The notes beneath the pieces are model-generated. The model was not told the origin of the DNA. It saw nothing but the letters and a program-made list of their open reading frames with translations, and did not search any database. A DNA stretch of 48,954 nucleotides from PALSA-1336 sp964592725 (GTDB taxonomy: Bacteria > Patescibacteriota > Doudnabacteria > UBA920). Below, piece by piece: positions 1 to 8,090 of this stretch. The translations under genes and the position numbers were made by a program. The stretch covers positions 1 through 48,954 of the forward strand of contig CAZQFQ010000003.1 of assembly GCA_964592725.1 (NCBI GenBank), given 5' to 3'. Positions within the stretch are counted from its first letter, which is position 1. Every line of letters begins with the position of its first letter.

Positions 1-20
1 AAAAATTAGAAAGGAAATAA

Positions 21-212
21 AGTTTTTCAAAAAAATTGGAGGAAATTTTAAGCGGTTTGCCTAAAATTTACGAAACAGTGGTTGCCCTGCACCTGCAGCA
101 CGATTTAACTTTTCAGGAAATTTCCGAAATCTTAAACGAATCCATCAATACAGTTAAAAGCCGTTATAGGCGGGCATTGCTTATGATCCGCCAAGGCTTT
201 GAACGGCCTTAA
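21..212 (+). CDS. C-terminal part of an ECF-type sigma factor (region 4), 5' end missing or frame-broken
   Basis: The open frame ends at 212 and reads as the promoter -35 recognition helix-turn-helix of an extracytoplasmic-function sigma factor: LPKIYETVVALHL, then FQEISEILNESINTVKSRY and a basic tail. Upstream in the same frame there is a stop at 18-20. Frame 2 is open instead from base 2 and runs into a run of seven A at 29-35, after which frame 3 continues the family pattern. Either this is a homopolymer frameshift (real or sequencing error) or the gene is a remnant; the rest lies outside the window. It precedes a small membrane protein and an exporter operon, an arrangement typical of a sigma factor with a membrane-bound regulator. 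Confidence 0.75.
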   Translation, partial: SFSKKLEEILSGLPKIYETVVALHLQHDLTFQEISEILNESINTVKSRYRRALLMIRQGFERP

Positions 213-219
213 GCTTAAA

Positions 220-250
220 TTGCACCAAAAAGCCTAATATATCGTATAAT
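220..250 (+). promoter_or_regulatory. Promoter of the 258 gene, leaderless type
   Basis: TATAAT at 245-250 lies seven bases before the ATG at 258. A TTGCAC hexamer at 220-225 is a possible -35 with a 19-base spacer. The mRNA would start at or next to the start codon. Confidence 0.5.
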
Positions 251-257
251 TAACACT

Positions 258-740
258 ATGGAAGAAACCAACCCAAAACAAATTAAAGGCCAAACGGCCT
301 TGGAGCAGGCTTTAAAAAGCCACTTTGAACAAAACCAATTGCCGGATTTTGGCAATTACCTTTTGAATAAAATCTTAAGCCGCGTAAATTATCAACGCCA
401 GCTTAAAATTTTAAAACCCAAACTTTGGACCGCCATCGGAGTTTTTTTAACCGGTTTGGGGCTTTTGGTCTTAGCCGCTGACGTTTCCTTTAGAGCTTTT
501 GCCCAAACACCGACCTCACATTATTTTGCTTTAATATTTACCGATTTTAGCTTAATAATGGCCAACTGGCAGGATTACTCTTTGGGAATTTTGGAAAACC
601 TGCCCCTGGGAGCCATGGCTTTGCTTCTTTCGTGTTTGCTCGGCAGTATTTTGCTGGTGGATTTTTCAACGCACCGCTTTTTAAATTTTCGCAAAACATT
701 AAACTCTCTGCATTACGAGCCCCGCCACAAATTAGTTTAA
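258..740 (+). CDS. Two-helix membrane protein, possible anti-sigma-like regulator
   Basis: This 160-residue protein is not a family I can name. It has a soluble, helical N-terminal half (about residues 1-55), a hydrophobic segment at about 56-76 (LWTAIGVFLTGLGLLVLAA), a short external stretch, and a second hydrophobic segment at about 117-135 (GAMALLLSCLLGSILLV) followed by a basic tail. Position directly after the sigma factor and before exported proteins suggests a membrane-bound regulator of that sigma factor; this is inference, since no zinc-binding anti-sigma motif is visible. The ATG at 258 is supported by the TATAAT box seven bases upstream. Confidence 0.7.
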   Translation: MEETNPKQIKGQTALEQALKSHFEQNQLPDFGNYLLNKILSRVNYQRQLKILKPKLWTAIGVFLTGLGLLVLAADVSFRAFAQTPTSHYFALIFTDFSLIMANWQDYSLGILENLPLGAMALLLSCLLGSILLVDFSTHRFLNFRKTLNSLHYEPRHKLV

Positions 741-780
741 ACCAGAACCTATCTTAAAATTATAAATATCCCATACCCAT

Positions 781-1287
781 ATGGAAACTATCAATGAGAC
801 AAAAAATAATCGGCCGGAAAACAAAACCTCAAAACCGGACGCAAGTCCTAAATCTTCCCAAACCCCGCATTCCCGAATTTTTAAAATTGTAGTGACGCTA
901 TTGGCGGAACTCATCCTTTTAATCGGAGTTTTTTCCCTCGGCATGAACGTGGGCTTTAAAAAGGCCGGCTTTACCTACGACTGGAGCCAAAATTATTCCA
1001 ATAATTTTGGCGGTCGTCTTACGCCGATTCAGGCGCCTCCTAACAGCCAACTTTTTAATGCGCACGGACTGGACGGCACGATATTAACGATTGATAAGGG
1101 CTCTATAATATTAAAAGACGAAGACGGAAACGAAAAAACGGTGGATGTTTCGGCCCAGACAACCATACGGCAAAATTTTAAAAATATAACCGCCGCGGAT
1201 TTAAAAACGGGCGAAGAAATTGTTGTTATCGGCGAACCAAACCCGCGGGGCCAAATTGAAGCAAAATTAATCAGAGCTTTAAATTAA
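781..1287 (+). CDS. Membrane-anchored DUF5666-like protein
   Basis: A 168-residue protein with a polar N-terminal cytoplasmic tail, one membrane helix at about residues 39-60 (IVVTLLAELILLIGVFSLGM), and an external beta-rich domain from about residue 95. That domain (GTILTIDKGSIILKDEDGN, then a VDVSAQTTIR strand and a LKTGEEIVVIGEPN strand) has the repeating beta pattern of DUF5666 modules, common in CPR exported proteins and of unknown function. A second DUF5666 protein closes the operon at 5239, so the two bracket the exporter genes. The start has no good ribosome site. Confidence 0.7.
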   Translation: METINETKNNRPENKTSKPDASPKSSQTPHSRIFKIVVTLLAELILLIGVFSLGMNVGFKKAGFTYDWSQNYSNNFGGRLTPIQAPPNSQLFNAHGLDGTILTIDKGSIILKDEDGNEKTVDVSAQTTIRQNFKNITAADLKTGEEIVVIGEPNPRGQIEAKLIRALN

Positions 1288-1316
1288 CACCGGGCTTAGA
1301 CAGCCCTTTAAAAAAT

Positions 1317-3083
1317 ATGACAACCGATATTCCCGCCCAAAGCGGAAACAAACTTTTTAAATCATTGGCAAATAACAAAAAAAAACTCGCGGCAATTATT
1401 ATTGCCGTTTTAATCATCGGCTGGTTTGTTTACCGTCACTATAATACTTCCGCCGCCCCCACGACCTATCTGACGGCAACTGTCCAAAAACAAACGGTTA
1501 TCTCCACGGTTACGGGAACGGGGCAGGTGTCTAATAACCAAAGCGTGAATATTACTCCCCAGTCCAGCGGAAAACTCACCGCGGTCAATTTTAAACAAAA
1601 CGATACGGTAAAAGCGGGGGATATAATTGCCATTGTTGATGAGACCGATAACACCATCGCCTTAAATCAGGCCCAAGCCGGATTGGCCAACGCCCAGGCC
1701 AGCTATGACGAAGTTATGGCCGGCTCTACGCCCCAGGACATCCAGCTGGCGGAATTAACCGTCGCTTCCGACCAGGAAGCTTTGGCTAACGCCACCTCCA
1801 GTTTGGCAACCGTCATCAAACAGCAAAACCAGGCCGTAGCAAACGCGCTGAGCAACTATTTAAACGGCGGTCTTGAGGCCGTGCCCAACACCAATAACGT
1901 CGGCACCGGCGCTATCACAATCAGCGGGACATACTCCCAAACGGTCCAGGGATCATACACAATTACCGCTTACAGCACGGGCGGCGGCTTGCAATTTAAT
2001 TACACCGGACTGGAGTCGGGAAGCGGCCAGATAAGTAAAACAACGCCGATCGCTTTGGGGACAAGCGGGCTGTATATACTATTTTCCGGAAATATTAATA
2101 ACAATGATTCGTGGACCATATCCATTCCAAACCCGATGGCGTCAAGCTACTCAAGCAACAGCAACGCTTACCAAAGCGCGCTTACAAACCAGCAGTCGGC
2201 CATAACCAACGCGCAAAATCAGGTCCAAAGCGCCCAAAACAAACTTCAGCAAGATCAGATAAACCTGGAGGTCAAGGAGGAACCGCCGACCCAACAACAG
2301 GTGGAAAGCGCCCAGGCCCAGCTGACCCAGGCGCAATCCCAGCTGCAAAACGCCCAAATCAACTACAACAACAATATTTTAAAAGCGCCCTTTGACGGCG
2401 TGATTGCGCAGTTAAACAACCAAGTAGGGGATCAGGTTACCGGCTCAACCGTAGTCGCGACAGTTGTGGACAATCAGCCGCTCGCGATAGTCACCTTAAA
2501 CGAGGACGACGTGGCCCAAATCGCGCTTGGCGACAAGGCGACCATGACCTTTAACGCGATTGACGGGTTGACTATAACCGGCAAGGTGGCGGAAATAGAC
2601 AACATCGGCACGGTCAGCCAGGGCGTGGTCAGCTACAACGTCAAAATTTCTTTTGACACTCCGGATCCGCGCATTAAGGCCGGCATGAGCGTTTCCGCCT
2701 CTATAATCACTCAAATTGCGGCCGACGTGTTAACGGTACCCGACTCCGCGGTACAAACCCAAGGATCAACTAACTACGTACTCACTTTGGATCCCAAACA
2801 GACGCAAAGCGTGGCCGGCCAGACCGGGGTAACTTCCAGCGCTCAACCCAAGGAGGTGGCGGTGGGGGTCGGCATTTCCGACGACACCAACACCGAAATT
2901 ACCAGCGGCTTAAATGAAGGGGATACCGTAGTGACTCAAACCATAAACGCAAGCGCCGCCAAATCGGCGGCAGCTTCAGCCACCAGCGCGTTGCGTTTGG
3001 GCGGGGGCGGCTTTGGCGGGGGCGGAGGCGCGGTAAGAACTACAACGTCCGCGACACCGGCAGCCAGAGCAACGGTACCGTAA
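1317..3083 (+). CDS. MacA/HlyD-type periplasmic adaptor of a tripartite-like exporter
   Basis: A 588-residue membrane-fusion adaptor. One N-terminal membrane anchor (about residues 24-40) is followed by the first half of a lipoyl-like barrel (about 75-115), a Gln/Ala-rich alpha-hairpin coiled coil interrupted by a 90-residue Gly/Ser/Thr-rich insert (about 180-275), the second lipoyl half (LKAPFDGVIAQLNNQVGDQV near 355-375), and a beta-barrel domain (about 380-470). The C-terminus is Gly-rich (GGGGFGGGGGAVR). Adaptors of this type link an inner-membrane ABC permease to the outside. The ATPase starts 26 bases downstream and the MacB-like permease follows. The insert inside the hairpin is unusual for MacA. 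Confidence 0.9.
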   Translation: MTTDIPAQSGNKLFKSLANNKKKLAAIIIAVLIIGWFVYRHYNTSAAPTTYLTATVQKQTVISTVTGTGQVSNNQSVNITPQSSGKLTAVNFKQNDTVKAGDIIAIVDETDNTIALNQAQAGLANAQASYDEVMAGSTPQDIQLAELTVASDQEALANATSSLATVIKQQNQAVANALSNYLNGGLEAVPNTNNVGTGAITISGTYSQTVQGSYTITAYSTGGGLQFNYTGLESGSGQISKTTPIALGTSGLYILFSGNINNNDSWTISIPNPMASSYSSNSNAYQSALTNQQSAITNAQNQVQSAQNKLQQDQINLEVKEEPPTQQQVESAQAQLTQAQSQLQNAQINYNNNILKAPFDGVIAQLNNQVGDQVTGSTVVATVVDNQPLAIVTLNEDDVAQIALGDKATMTFNAIDGLTITGKVAEIDNIGTVSQGVVSYNVKISFDTPDPRIKAGMSVSASIITQIAADVLTVPDSAVQTQGSTNYVLTLDPKQTQSVAGQTGVTSSAQPKEVAVGVGISDDTNTEITSGLNEGDTVVTQTINASAAKSAAASATSALRLGGGGFGGGGGAVRTTTSATPAARATVP

Positions 3084-3108
3084 ACTTTAAAAAGCATCCT
3101 AAATTATA

Positions 3109-3831
3109 ATGATAGAAATTCAACACATTTCCAAAACCTACAAAAGCGGCGACAATGAAACCCAGGCCCTAAAAGACGTAAGCTTCACCATCAAAGACGG
3201 CGAATTTGTAGCCATTATGGGTCCGTCCGGCAGCGGCAAATCCACGCTGATGCATATTATCGGCGCGCTTGATATTCCGACCAGCGGCAAATATTTTTTG
3301 GACGGGAAAGACGTTTCCACGCTTTCGGAAGACGAGCTCGGCGAGATCCGCAAAAAACACATCGGCTTTGTTTTTCAGGCGTTCAACCTTCTTCCTAGGA
3401 CAACAGTGTTAAGGAATGTTGAATTGCCGCTGATGTACGCCGAAGTCCCCAAGGCTGAACGCGAGACGCTGGCTAAAAATGCGCTCCTTGCCGCGGGCAT
3501 GAGCGAAGACCGCTTTTCGCATTTTTCCAACCAGCTTTCCGGCGGGCAAATGCAACGGGTGGCCATTGCCCGGGCATTGGTAAACAACCCATCGCTTATT
3601 TTAGCCGACGAGCCTACGGGAAACTTGGACACAAAAACCGGAGAAATAGTTTTGGGTACTTTTCAAAAACTAAACAAAGAAGGGCATACAGTGGTTTTAA
3701 TTACCCACGAACGCGACGTGGCCGAACACGCCCAAAAAATAATTCTGCTTCGAGACGGGGAAATCGTGACCGAAGAAAAAAATCATGAACAAAAAATAGC
3801 TAAACAGGACCAGGTCAATGATCTAACTTAA
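3109..3831 (+). CDS. MacB/LolD-type ABC transporter ATPase
   Basis: A 240-residue ATP-binding subunit with all motifs in order: Walker A GPSGSGKS (38-45), Q-loop Q90, signature LSGGQ (143-147), Walker B LILADEP with catalytic Glu at about 168, and the switch His in ITHE near 200. The TGNLD after Walker B marks the MacB/LolD/FtsE class, which drives mechanotransmission in the membrane rather than import. It should pair with the permease at 3919 and the adaptor at 1317 to export peptides, lipids or toxic compounds; the substrate cannot be read from the sequence. Confidence 0.95.
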   Translation: MIEIQHISKTYKSGDNETQALKDVSFTIKDGEFVAIMGPSGSGKSTLMHIIGALDIPTSGKYFLDGKDVSTLSEDELGEIRKKHIGFVFQAFNLLPRTTVLRNVELPLMYAEVPKAERETLAKNALLAAGMSEDRFSHFSNQLSGGQMQRVAIARALVNNPSLILADEPTGNLDTKTGEIVLGTFQKLNKEGHTVVLITHERDVAEHAQKIILLRDGEIVTEEKNHEQKIAKQDQVNDLT

Positions 3832-3918
3832 ACCCCGGCTAAGGTTATCGAAAAAAAGAGACTCGCGCCGTCAATTTGCTTATTTTTTCCAGGTGGAAAA
3901 TTCAATTTCAATTAATTT

Positions 3919-5148
3919 ATGCTGACAAGAGATTTATTTGAAGAAACTTACTGGGCGCTTTCCGCCAACAAAGTCAGGAGCTTTCTGACGATTTTGGGTA
4001 TTGTCATAGGCGTCGGCTCAGTCGTAGCTATGATAGCCGTTGGCCAGGGCTCCCAGGCCAGCATTCAATCCAGCATCCAGGCCTCGGGAGCCAACCTGCT
4101 GACCGTTATTCCGGGCGCGGCGGCGGGGGTGGGAGTGCAAGTCAGCGCCGGCCGCGGCAGCGCGCAAACCCTGACCCAAGATGACGCCGCGGCCATTTCA
4201 CAGCAAGTTTCCCTCATAAAAGCAATTTCGCCGGAATTTACCAAGCGCTCCCAAGTTACGGCCAAAGGAACCAATACCAACACTTCAGTAATCGGAGCGG
4301 AACCCGCTTACATGACCGTGCATAACGTAGCAATTGACCTGGGCGCCTTTATTACCGACCAACAGCAGTCTACCGCCGCGCGCGTAGCCGTACTTGGCCC
4401 GACGGCGCGCGACGACCTGTTTGGTACGGGAGCCAATGCTGTAGGAAGTACTATTGTTATCAACAGTCAGGAATTTAAAGTCATTGGCGTGACCGTGTCC
4501 AAAGGAGGCACCGGCTTTAACAACCCCGACGATTATATCTATGTTCCGTTATCGACCATGGAGCACTTTTTGGCCGGCGACACCACCGGTTATTTAAGCT
4601 CCATAGCCGTAAGCGTTTCCAACCAGTCCGCCATGAATGAAGTCCAAAACCAAATTACCTCGTTACTTTTAGCCAGGCACAAAATTTCCGACCCGACGCA
4701 AGCGGACTTTAGTATTGTTAACCAGGCCGATATTGTGGCCAGCGCTTCCACAGTCACCAATACTTTTACCGTGCTTTTGGCCTCGGTTGCGGGAATATCA
4801 TTATTAGTCGGGGGCATCGGCATTATGAATATGATGCTTACCACCGTAACCGAACGCACCCGCGAAATCGGTTTGCGCAAGGCCATCGGCGCGCACAAAA
4901 CCGACATCACCAAACAATTTTTGGCGGAAGCCATTATGCTGACATTGCTTGGCGGCATTATCGGAGTAATTTTAGGGTGGCTGATGTCCCTAGCGGTGAC
5001 TTATTTTGCCAACATTGCCACCCAAATTTCCGGTTCTTCCATTATTTTAGCTTTTGGCGTTTCGGCCGGCATCGGCATAATTTTTGGATACTACCCGGCC
5101 CGCCGCGCCGCGGGGCTAAGCCCGATTGAGGCTTTAAGGTACGAGTAA
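3919..5148 (+). CDS. MacB-like ABC transporter permease
   Basis: A 409-residue permease with the MacB/FtsX plan: N-terminal helix (about residues 19-40, FLTILGIVIGVGSVVAMIAV), a large external periplasmic-core-type domain (about 45-270), then three C-terminal helices around 280-305, 330-360 and 370-395. The cytoplasmic coupling segment TERTREIGLRKAIGA between helices two and three is the MacB hallmark. It ends with the typical ARRAAGLSPIEALRYE tail. Together with the two genes before it this makes a complete MacAB-type exporter. An 88-base gap separates it from the ATPase gene, longer than other gaps in the operon. Confidence 0.93.
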   Translation: MLTRDLFEETYWALSANKVRSFLTILGIVIGVGSVVAMIAVGQGSQASIQSSIQASGANLLTVIPGAAAGVGVQVSAGRGSAQTLTQDDAAAISQQVSLIKAISPEFTKRSQVTAKGTNTNTSVIGAEPAYMTVHNVAIDLGAFITDQQQSTAARVAVLGPTARDDLFGTGANAVGSTIVINSQEFKVIGVTVSKGGTGFNNPDDYIYVPLSTMEHFLAGDTTGYLSSIAVSVSNQSAMNEVQNQITSLLLARHKISDPTQADFSIVNQADIVASASTVTNTFTVLLASVAGISLLVGGIGIMNMMLTTVTERTREIGLRKAIGAHKTDITKQFLAEAIMLTLLGGIIGVILGWLMSLAVTYFANIATQISGSSIILAFGVSAGIGIIFGYYPARRAAGLSPIEALRYE

Positions 5149-5157
5149 AAAAATCGA

Positions 5158-5212
5158 ATTTACGAATTCGTAGGCCTTCGTAGATTCGTCTAATTCGTTG
5201 ATTCGATTTCTT
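5158..5212. repeat. ATTCGTAGG/ATTCGTTGATTCG intergenic repeat (family C)
   Basis: Short alternating ATTCGTAG-like units in both orientations between the permease and the next gene. The same wording (ATCCGTAGGCATCCGTAG) occurs inside fmt at 14733-14781, and related units inside the cysteine desulfurase. Confidence 0.6.
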
Positions 5213-5238
5213 TATAAAATAATTAACTAAGGACAAAT

Positions 5239-5664
5239 ATGAACACCAAACAATGGGTAGTCTTGATCGTTGTCGCCGTAGTTTTTGCCGGCGGCGGATT
5301 CTTTGGGGGGATAAAGTATCAGCAAAGCAAAACGCCGGCGGCCGCTGTAAGGACAGCGGGTGCGGCCGGATTTGCCGGAAGAAGGGGAGGGGCCGGCGGT
5401 TCCAATATGGGCTTCACCAACGGCCAGGTTTTGAGCGTTGATCAAAACACTATCACCGTAAAGCTACAAACCGGCGGCAGCCAAAATGTGATTTTGGCGC
5501 CTTCCACCACGTACCGCAAAGCGGTTGACGGCACAAGTTCCGACGTTACTGTCGGCAGTCAGGTAACCGTAACCGGAACAACCAATTCCGACGGCAGTTT
5601 AACGGCGCAAAGCGTGCAAATCCGCGCGGCGAGCTCCACGCCGACGGGCATTCCCGGGCAGTAA
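5239..5664 (+). CDS. Membrane-anchored DUF5666 protein closing the exporter operon
   Basis: A 141-residue exported protein: N-terminal hydrophobic anchor (about residues 6-23, VVLIVVAVVFAGGGFFGG), a Gly/Ala/Arg linker, and a DUF5666 beta domain from about residue 55 (GQVLSVDQNTITVKLQTGG, then SQVTVTGTTNSDGSLTAQSV). AAGGAC eight bases before the ATG is a reasonable ribosome site. A terminator hairpin follows ten bases after the stop, so this is probably the last gene of the operon. Function unknown; DUF5666 proteins are often found beside MacAB-type exporters in CPR genomes. Confidence 0.8.
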   Translation: MNTKQWVVLIVVAVVFAGGGFFGGIKYQQSKTPAAAVRTAGAAGFAGRRGGAGGSNMGFTNGQVLSVDQNTITVKLQTGGSQNVILAPSTTYRKAVDGTSSDVTVGSQVTVTGTTNSDGSLTAQSVQIRAASSTPTGIPGQ

Positions 5665-5674
5665 CAATTTTTAC

Positions 5675-5709
5675 AAATCCCCGTTCAAGCTTTGGCTGGA
5701 CGGGGATTT
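5675..5709 (+). terminator. Hairpin terminator after the exporter operon
   Basis: AAATCCCCGT at 5675-5684 pairs perfectly with ACGGGGATTT at 5700-5709 around a 15-base loop. The downstream T-run is short. Confidence 0.7.
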
Positions 5710-5723
5710 ATGATATAATAATA

Positions 5724-5885
5724 AGAACCTATTTTAAAAATAATTTGTAGGCGAAATTACAGGATTTTGAGCGGATTGGCCCTTAACAAATTTTGACGTT
5801 TAGCCGAAGCTAAGCGGAAAAATTTTTAAGGCCAAGACGCCAAAATCCTGGAATTGCAGCCCGAAGGATTTTTAAAATAGGTTCT
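5724..5885 (+). mobile_element. MITE-like hairpin element, copy 1
   Basis: 162 bp bounded by perfect 18-bp inverted ends (AGAACCTATTTTAAAAAT). The interior is also an imperfect palindrome: CAGGATTTT/AAAATCCTG, TTGGCCCTTAA/TTAAGGCCAA and a central AGC-CGAA-GCT loop at 5802-5811, so the whole unit folds into one long stem. It carries no ORF. A near-identical copy in reverse orientation lies at 14419-14580 and a diverged one at 13641-13804. No clear target duplication is seen beyond possible TA/AA ends. Confidence 0.8.
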
Positions 5886-5903
5886 AAGCTAAACTCGACA
5901 AAA

Positions 5904-6551
5904 ATGAGCAAACTTACCCAAAGATATAACTCCATTAGATCGCACAAATTTTTTTACATCCAACTGGCTATAGGGGTTTTATTTTTATCCCTCAGCCTGT
6001 TTTTTAATTATTACGCGCAAGCCTTTACCGCAACCCATGCCAGTAATTCCGTAACCGATATAATTTTAGACCATTTGCCAGCCAAAAATGTCGACGATGT
6101 TTTTCTGGAAGGCATGTTGATTTTTATTGCTTTTGTCACCTTGCTGGCTTTGCATAAACCCAGCCGCATTCCTTTTATTCTTAAAGCCTCCGCCTTATTT
6201 ATCTTTACAAGGGCGATTTTTATCACCTTAACCCATTTAGCGCCCCCCGCCCATATGACCACCGTCCATTCGGTAAGCTTTTTGGAAAGGTTGATCTCCG
6301 GTTCCGGGGATGATTTATTTTTTTCCGCTCATACCGGCTTTCCGTATTTAATGGCATTGATATTTTGGGAGACAAAATATCTGCGCTGGCTGTTTCTGGC
6401 GACATCCATATTTTTTGCCGGAGCAGTGCTTTTGGGGCATTTGCACTACTCAATAGACGTCTTCTCCGCTTTCTTTATAACCTACGGCATTTTCAACATC
6501 GCTAAGCGCTGGTTCAAAAAAGATTACGAATTTTTTTACTACCACAAATGA
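5904..6551 (+). CDS. PAP2-related membrane phosphatase/phosphotransferase (PAP2_C type)
   Basis: A 215-residue protein with about six hydrophobic segments. The motif SGDDLFFSAHTGFPY near residues 133-147 and HLHYSIDVFSAFF near 178-190 resemble the catalytic SGHT and HYT-x-DV boxes of the PAP2_C group (sphingomyelin synthase-related), where two His and an Asp act in phosphate-ester transfer on lipids. This suggests lipid head-group or undecaprenyl/phosphatidate phosphate chemistry in the membrane; the substrate is unknown. It is a single gene between the hairpin element and tRNA-Tyr. The start near the element's right arm has no strong ribosome site. Confidence 0.75.
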   Translation: MSKLTQRYNSIRSHKFFYIQLAIGVLFLSLSLFFNYYAQAFTATHASNSVTDIILDHLPAKNVDDVFLEGMLIFIAFVTLLALHKPSRIPFILKASALFIFTRAIFITLTHLAPPAHMTTVHSVSFLERLISGSGDDLFFSAHTGFPYLMALIFWETKYLRWLFLATSIFFAGAVLLGHLHYSIDVFSAFFITYGIFNIAKRWFKKDYEFFYYHK

Positions 6552-6582
6552 CAAACTTTTAAAAAATTTAAGGCTTGCCCAG

Positions 6583-6611
6583 TTGATTTTTTTTTGGATT
6601 TTTGATAAAAT
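6583..6611 (+). promoter_or_regulatory. Promoter of tRNA-Tyr
   Basis: TTGATT at 6583-6588 and TAAAAT at 6606-6611 with a 17-base spacer, about 26 bases before the tRNA. Confidence 0.65.
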
Positions 6612-6637
6612 AGCTTAAGTTAAACAAGCAAATATCC

Positions 6638-6723
6638 GGGCAGGTGGTAGAGCGGTCAATTACAACAGACTGTAAATCTGTCGCCTTCGGGCTACGCAGG
6701 TTCGAATCCTGCCCTGCCCACCA
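6638..6723 (+). tRNA. tRNA-Tyr (anticodon GTA)
   Basis: Acceptor GGGCAGG pairs with CCTGCCC, the anticodon arm is ACAGA-CTGTAAA-TCTGT with anticodon GTA, and the T arm is GCAGG-TTCGAAT-CCTGC. It has the long variable arm expected of bacterial tRNA-Tyr, and CCA is encoded at 6721-6723. Confidence 0.97.
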
Positions 6724-6756
6724 GTAAAATCCACCAAATAATTTGGTGGCTTTTAC
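6724..6756 (+). terminator. Terminator after tRNA-Tyr
   Basis: GTAAAA-CCACCAAA pairs with TTTGGTGG-TTTTAC immediately after the CCA end. Confidence 0.75.
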
Positions 6757-6822
6757 TTTAAGTGTGATTTTGACTTTTATATAATAAAGTGCAAAAATAA
6801 GGGTAGTTTTCCAAATATATAT

Positions 6823-7287
6823 ATGGACGCAAACGACCCATTTAAAAAGTTACTTTCGGAAGCAAAAGAGTTTTATCAAAGCATTGATAAAACAAGATGC
6901 CCTGCTTTAAATGCTGAGGTGCATTTTACATCAGAGGGTTTTCATCACCTCCGTTACGACCGCTCTCTCAAAGAAAGAAGCAAACTGGAACGCAGAAATA
7001 AACTATCCCATATCGCCGCTGCGGTTGAGACAATAAAGTTATCATCGACTATCCAGGAATACCGAGTTACTTTAGAAGCCGCGGGCTTAAAAGATGCTCA
7101 AGGACTGCGTTCGGCAGTTAAAGTTAATTACTATGCATTTTGGGCCGTCTTGAATAAAAAAACTAGAGTGAAAGCGATTGTAAGGCAGGTTGAAAATGGC
7201 CAATATAACTTTTGGAGTGTAATGCCTTACTGGACCGAGATCAATGGACATAAAGTATTTGGTTCCGTTCGGATGACCGACGAATAG
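6823..7287 (+). CDS. Unrecognised small protein, possibly BECR-fold (PBECR-like) RNase
   Basis: A 154-residue soluble protein, the first gene after tRNA-Tyr. Residues about 34-55 (VHFTSEGFHHLRYDRSLKER) and the C-terminal strands (TRVKAIVRQVENGQYNFWSV) recall phage-associated Barnase/EndoU/ColicinE5/RelE-like nucleases, in which His and Arg side chains cleave RNA. The match is by general pattern only. No antitoxin-like gene sits next to it; the following gene is 195 bases away. The stretch 6.8-8.8 kb is AT-richer than its neighbours and holds only unrecognised genes, which suggests an acquired island. The ATG at 6823 follows an AT-rich leader without a clear ribosome site. Confidence 0.6.
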   Translation: MDANDPFKKLLSEAKEFYQSIDKTRCPALNAEVHFTSEGFHHLRYDRSLKERSKLERRNKLSHIAAAVETIKLSSTIQEYRVTLEAAGLKDAQGLRSAVKVNYYAFWAVLNKKTRVKAIVRQVENGQYNFWSVMPYWTEINGHKVFGSVRMTDE

Positions 7288-7295
7288 AAAATATA

Positions 7296-7318
7296 AAAAC
7301 GACCAACACGGTCGTTTT
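7296..7318 (+). terminator. Terminator after the 6823 gene
   Basis: AAAACGACC (7296-7304) pairs perfectly with GGTCGTTTT (7310-7318) around a five-base loop. The A and T arms would let it act in either direction. Confidence 0.75.
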
Positions 7319-7333
7319 AAAACTATTCTATTG

Positions 7334-7396
7334 TGTGCTTGCTTTTCGGCTTACTGGCTATTGCCTTAGCCGAACAGGACTAAGTCCACAAGCACA
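7334..7396. ncRNA. Possible structured RNA with a three-way junction
   Basis: An outer 8-bp helix TGTGCTTG/CAAGCACA (7334-7341 with 7389-7396) encloses two hairpins: TTCGGCT/AGCCGAA (7345-7351 with 7368-7374, with an inner GGC-TATT-GCC) and GGAC-TAA-GTCC (7377-7387). Every base in the 63-nt unit is in or next to a helix. I cannot match it to a known RNA family, and the strand is undetermined. Confidence 0.35.
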
Positions 7397-7467
7397 GAAC
7401 CATTATACCTTAACTAATTAGATGTGTCAAAAGATTTATCCACCTGTTATTTTAAACCAAAATCTGC

Positions 7468-7473
7468 TATATT
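7468..7473 (+). promoter_or_regulatory. Extended -10 box of the 7482 gene
   Basis: TGC-TATATT ends eight bases before the ATG at 7482. The TGN extension fits a promoter that lacks a good -35 and gives a leaderless mRNA. Confidence 0.5.
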
Positions 7474-7481
7474 TTAGGCAT

Positions 7482-8084
7482 ATGGGATTATTTACAAAAC
7501 AACCAAATGCTGTGGAAAAAACAGCAATAATTTTTCTTGATGAATTCCCCGCTTGGGCTGTAAAACACTCAATATCTCTTATTTCCGAGCTAAAAAACTC
7601 AAGTGAAGCTTGGAGAGATATATTAAATAAGGGTGGCGAGACGGAAGCAATGCTGACTGATTGCCTGACTGGCGCACATATTATGTATCTTAAATTATCG
7701 ATGCCGCAAAGTCTTTTGACTTTGCTGGGTGGTGAGAAGAAAATTTTTAAAACAATTTCTTTTTGGCCAAAAACAGCTCAAAATTTTATACAACTTTCTT
7801 CTAAGTATTTAGAAAAAGAACACGAGTTGAGAGCCCGTGGAGAACGCACATTTTTAGATGCGTTAAATGATTTTTATAAAAATGACAGCGGCAAACCAGC
7901 TGAACCTTTATCGGCAAATTTTGCAACAGTCGCAACTAATTTTTGTGCGGAACAATCAAAAAAATTTGAAGGTAGCCCCTTTTTAGTTGCAGATTTGTAT
8001 AAAATATTTTTTAGTTTGGATAATGAGCAAATTAATTGGATTTCTAAATACGTTCTAGCAAAAGCCAAAACTCAACCTGTATAA
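7482..8084 (+). CDS. Hypothetical protein, 200 residues
   Basis: I do not recognise this protein. It is soluble and mostly helical by composition, with several Phe/Trp-rich segments (EKTAIIFLDEFPAWAVKHS; KKIFKTISFWPKTAQNF), no signal peptide and no membrane helix. The frame stays open upstream to a methionine at 7422, but the ATG at 7482 is chosen because an extended -10 box lies eight bases before it, as for other leaderless genes here. Its stop overlaps the -10 box of the following gene, so the two form a compact pair in the AT-rich island. Confidence 0.65.
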   Translation: MGLFTKQPNAVEKTAIIFLDEFPAWAVKHSISLISELKNSSEAWRDILNKGGETEAMLTDCLTGAHIMYLKLSMPQSLLTLLGGEKKIFKTISFWPKTAQNFIQLSSKYLEKEHELRARGERTFLDALNDFYKNDSGKPAEPLSANFATVATNFCAEQSKKFEGSPFLVADLYKIFFSLDNEQINWISKYVLAKAKTQPV

Positions 8085-8085
8085 T
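8080..8085 (+). promoter_or_regulatory. -10 box overlapping the stop of the preceding gene
   Basis: TATAAT at 8080-8085 contains the TAA stop of the upstream gene and lies five bases before the GTG start at 8091, giving a leaderless mRNA. Confidence 0.45.
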
Positions 8086-8090
8086 ATTTC

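Noticed and set aside
2111..2395. Alternative frame inside the adaptor gene
   Set aside because: It lies within the coiled-coil coding region and comes from its Gln/Ala repeats.
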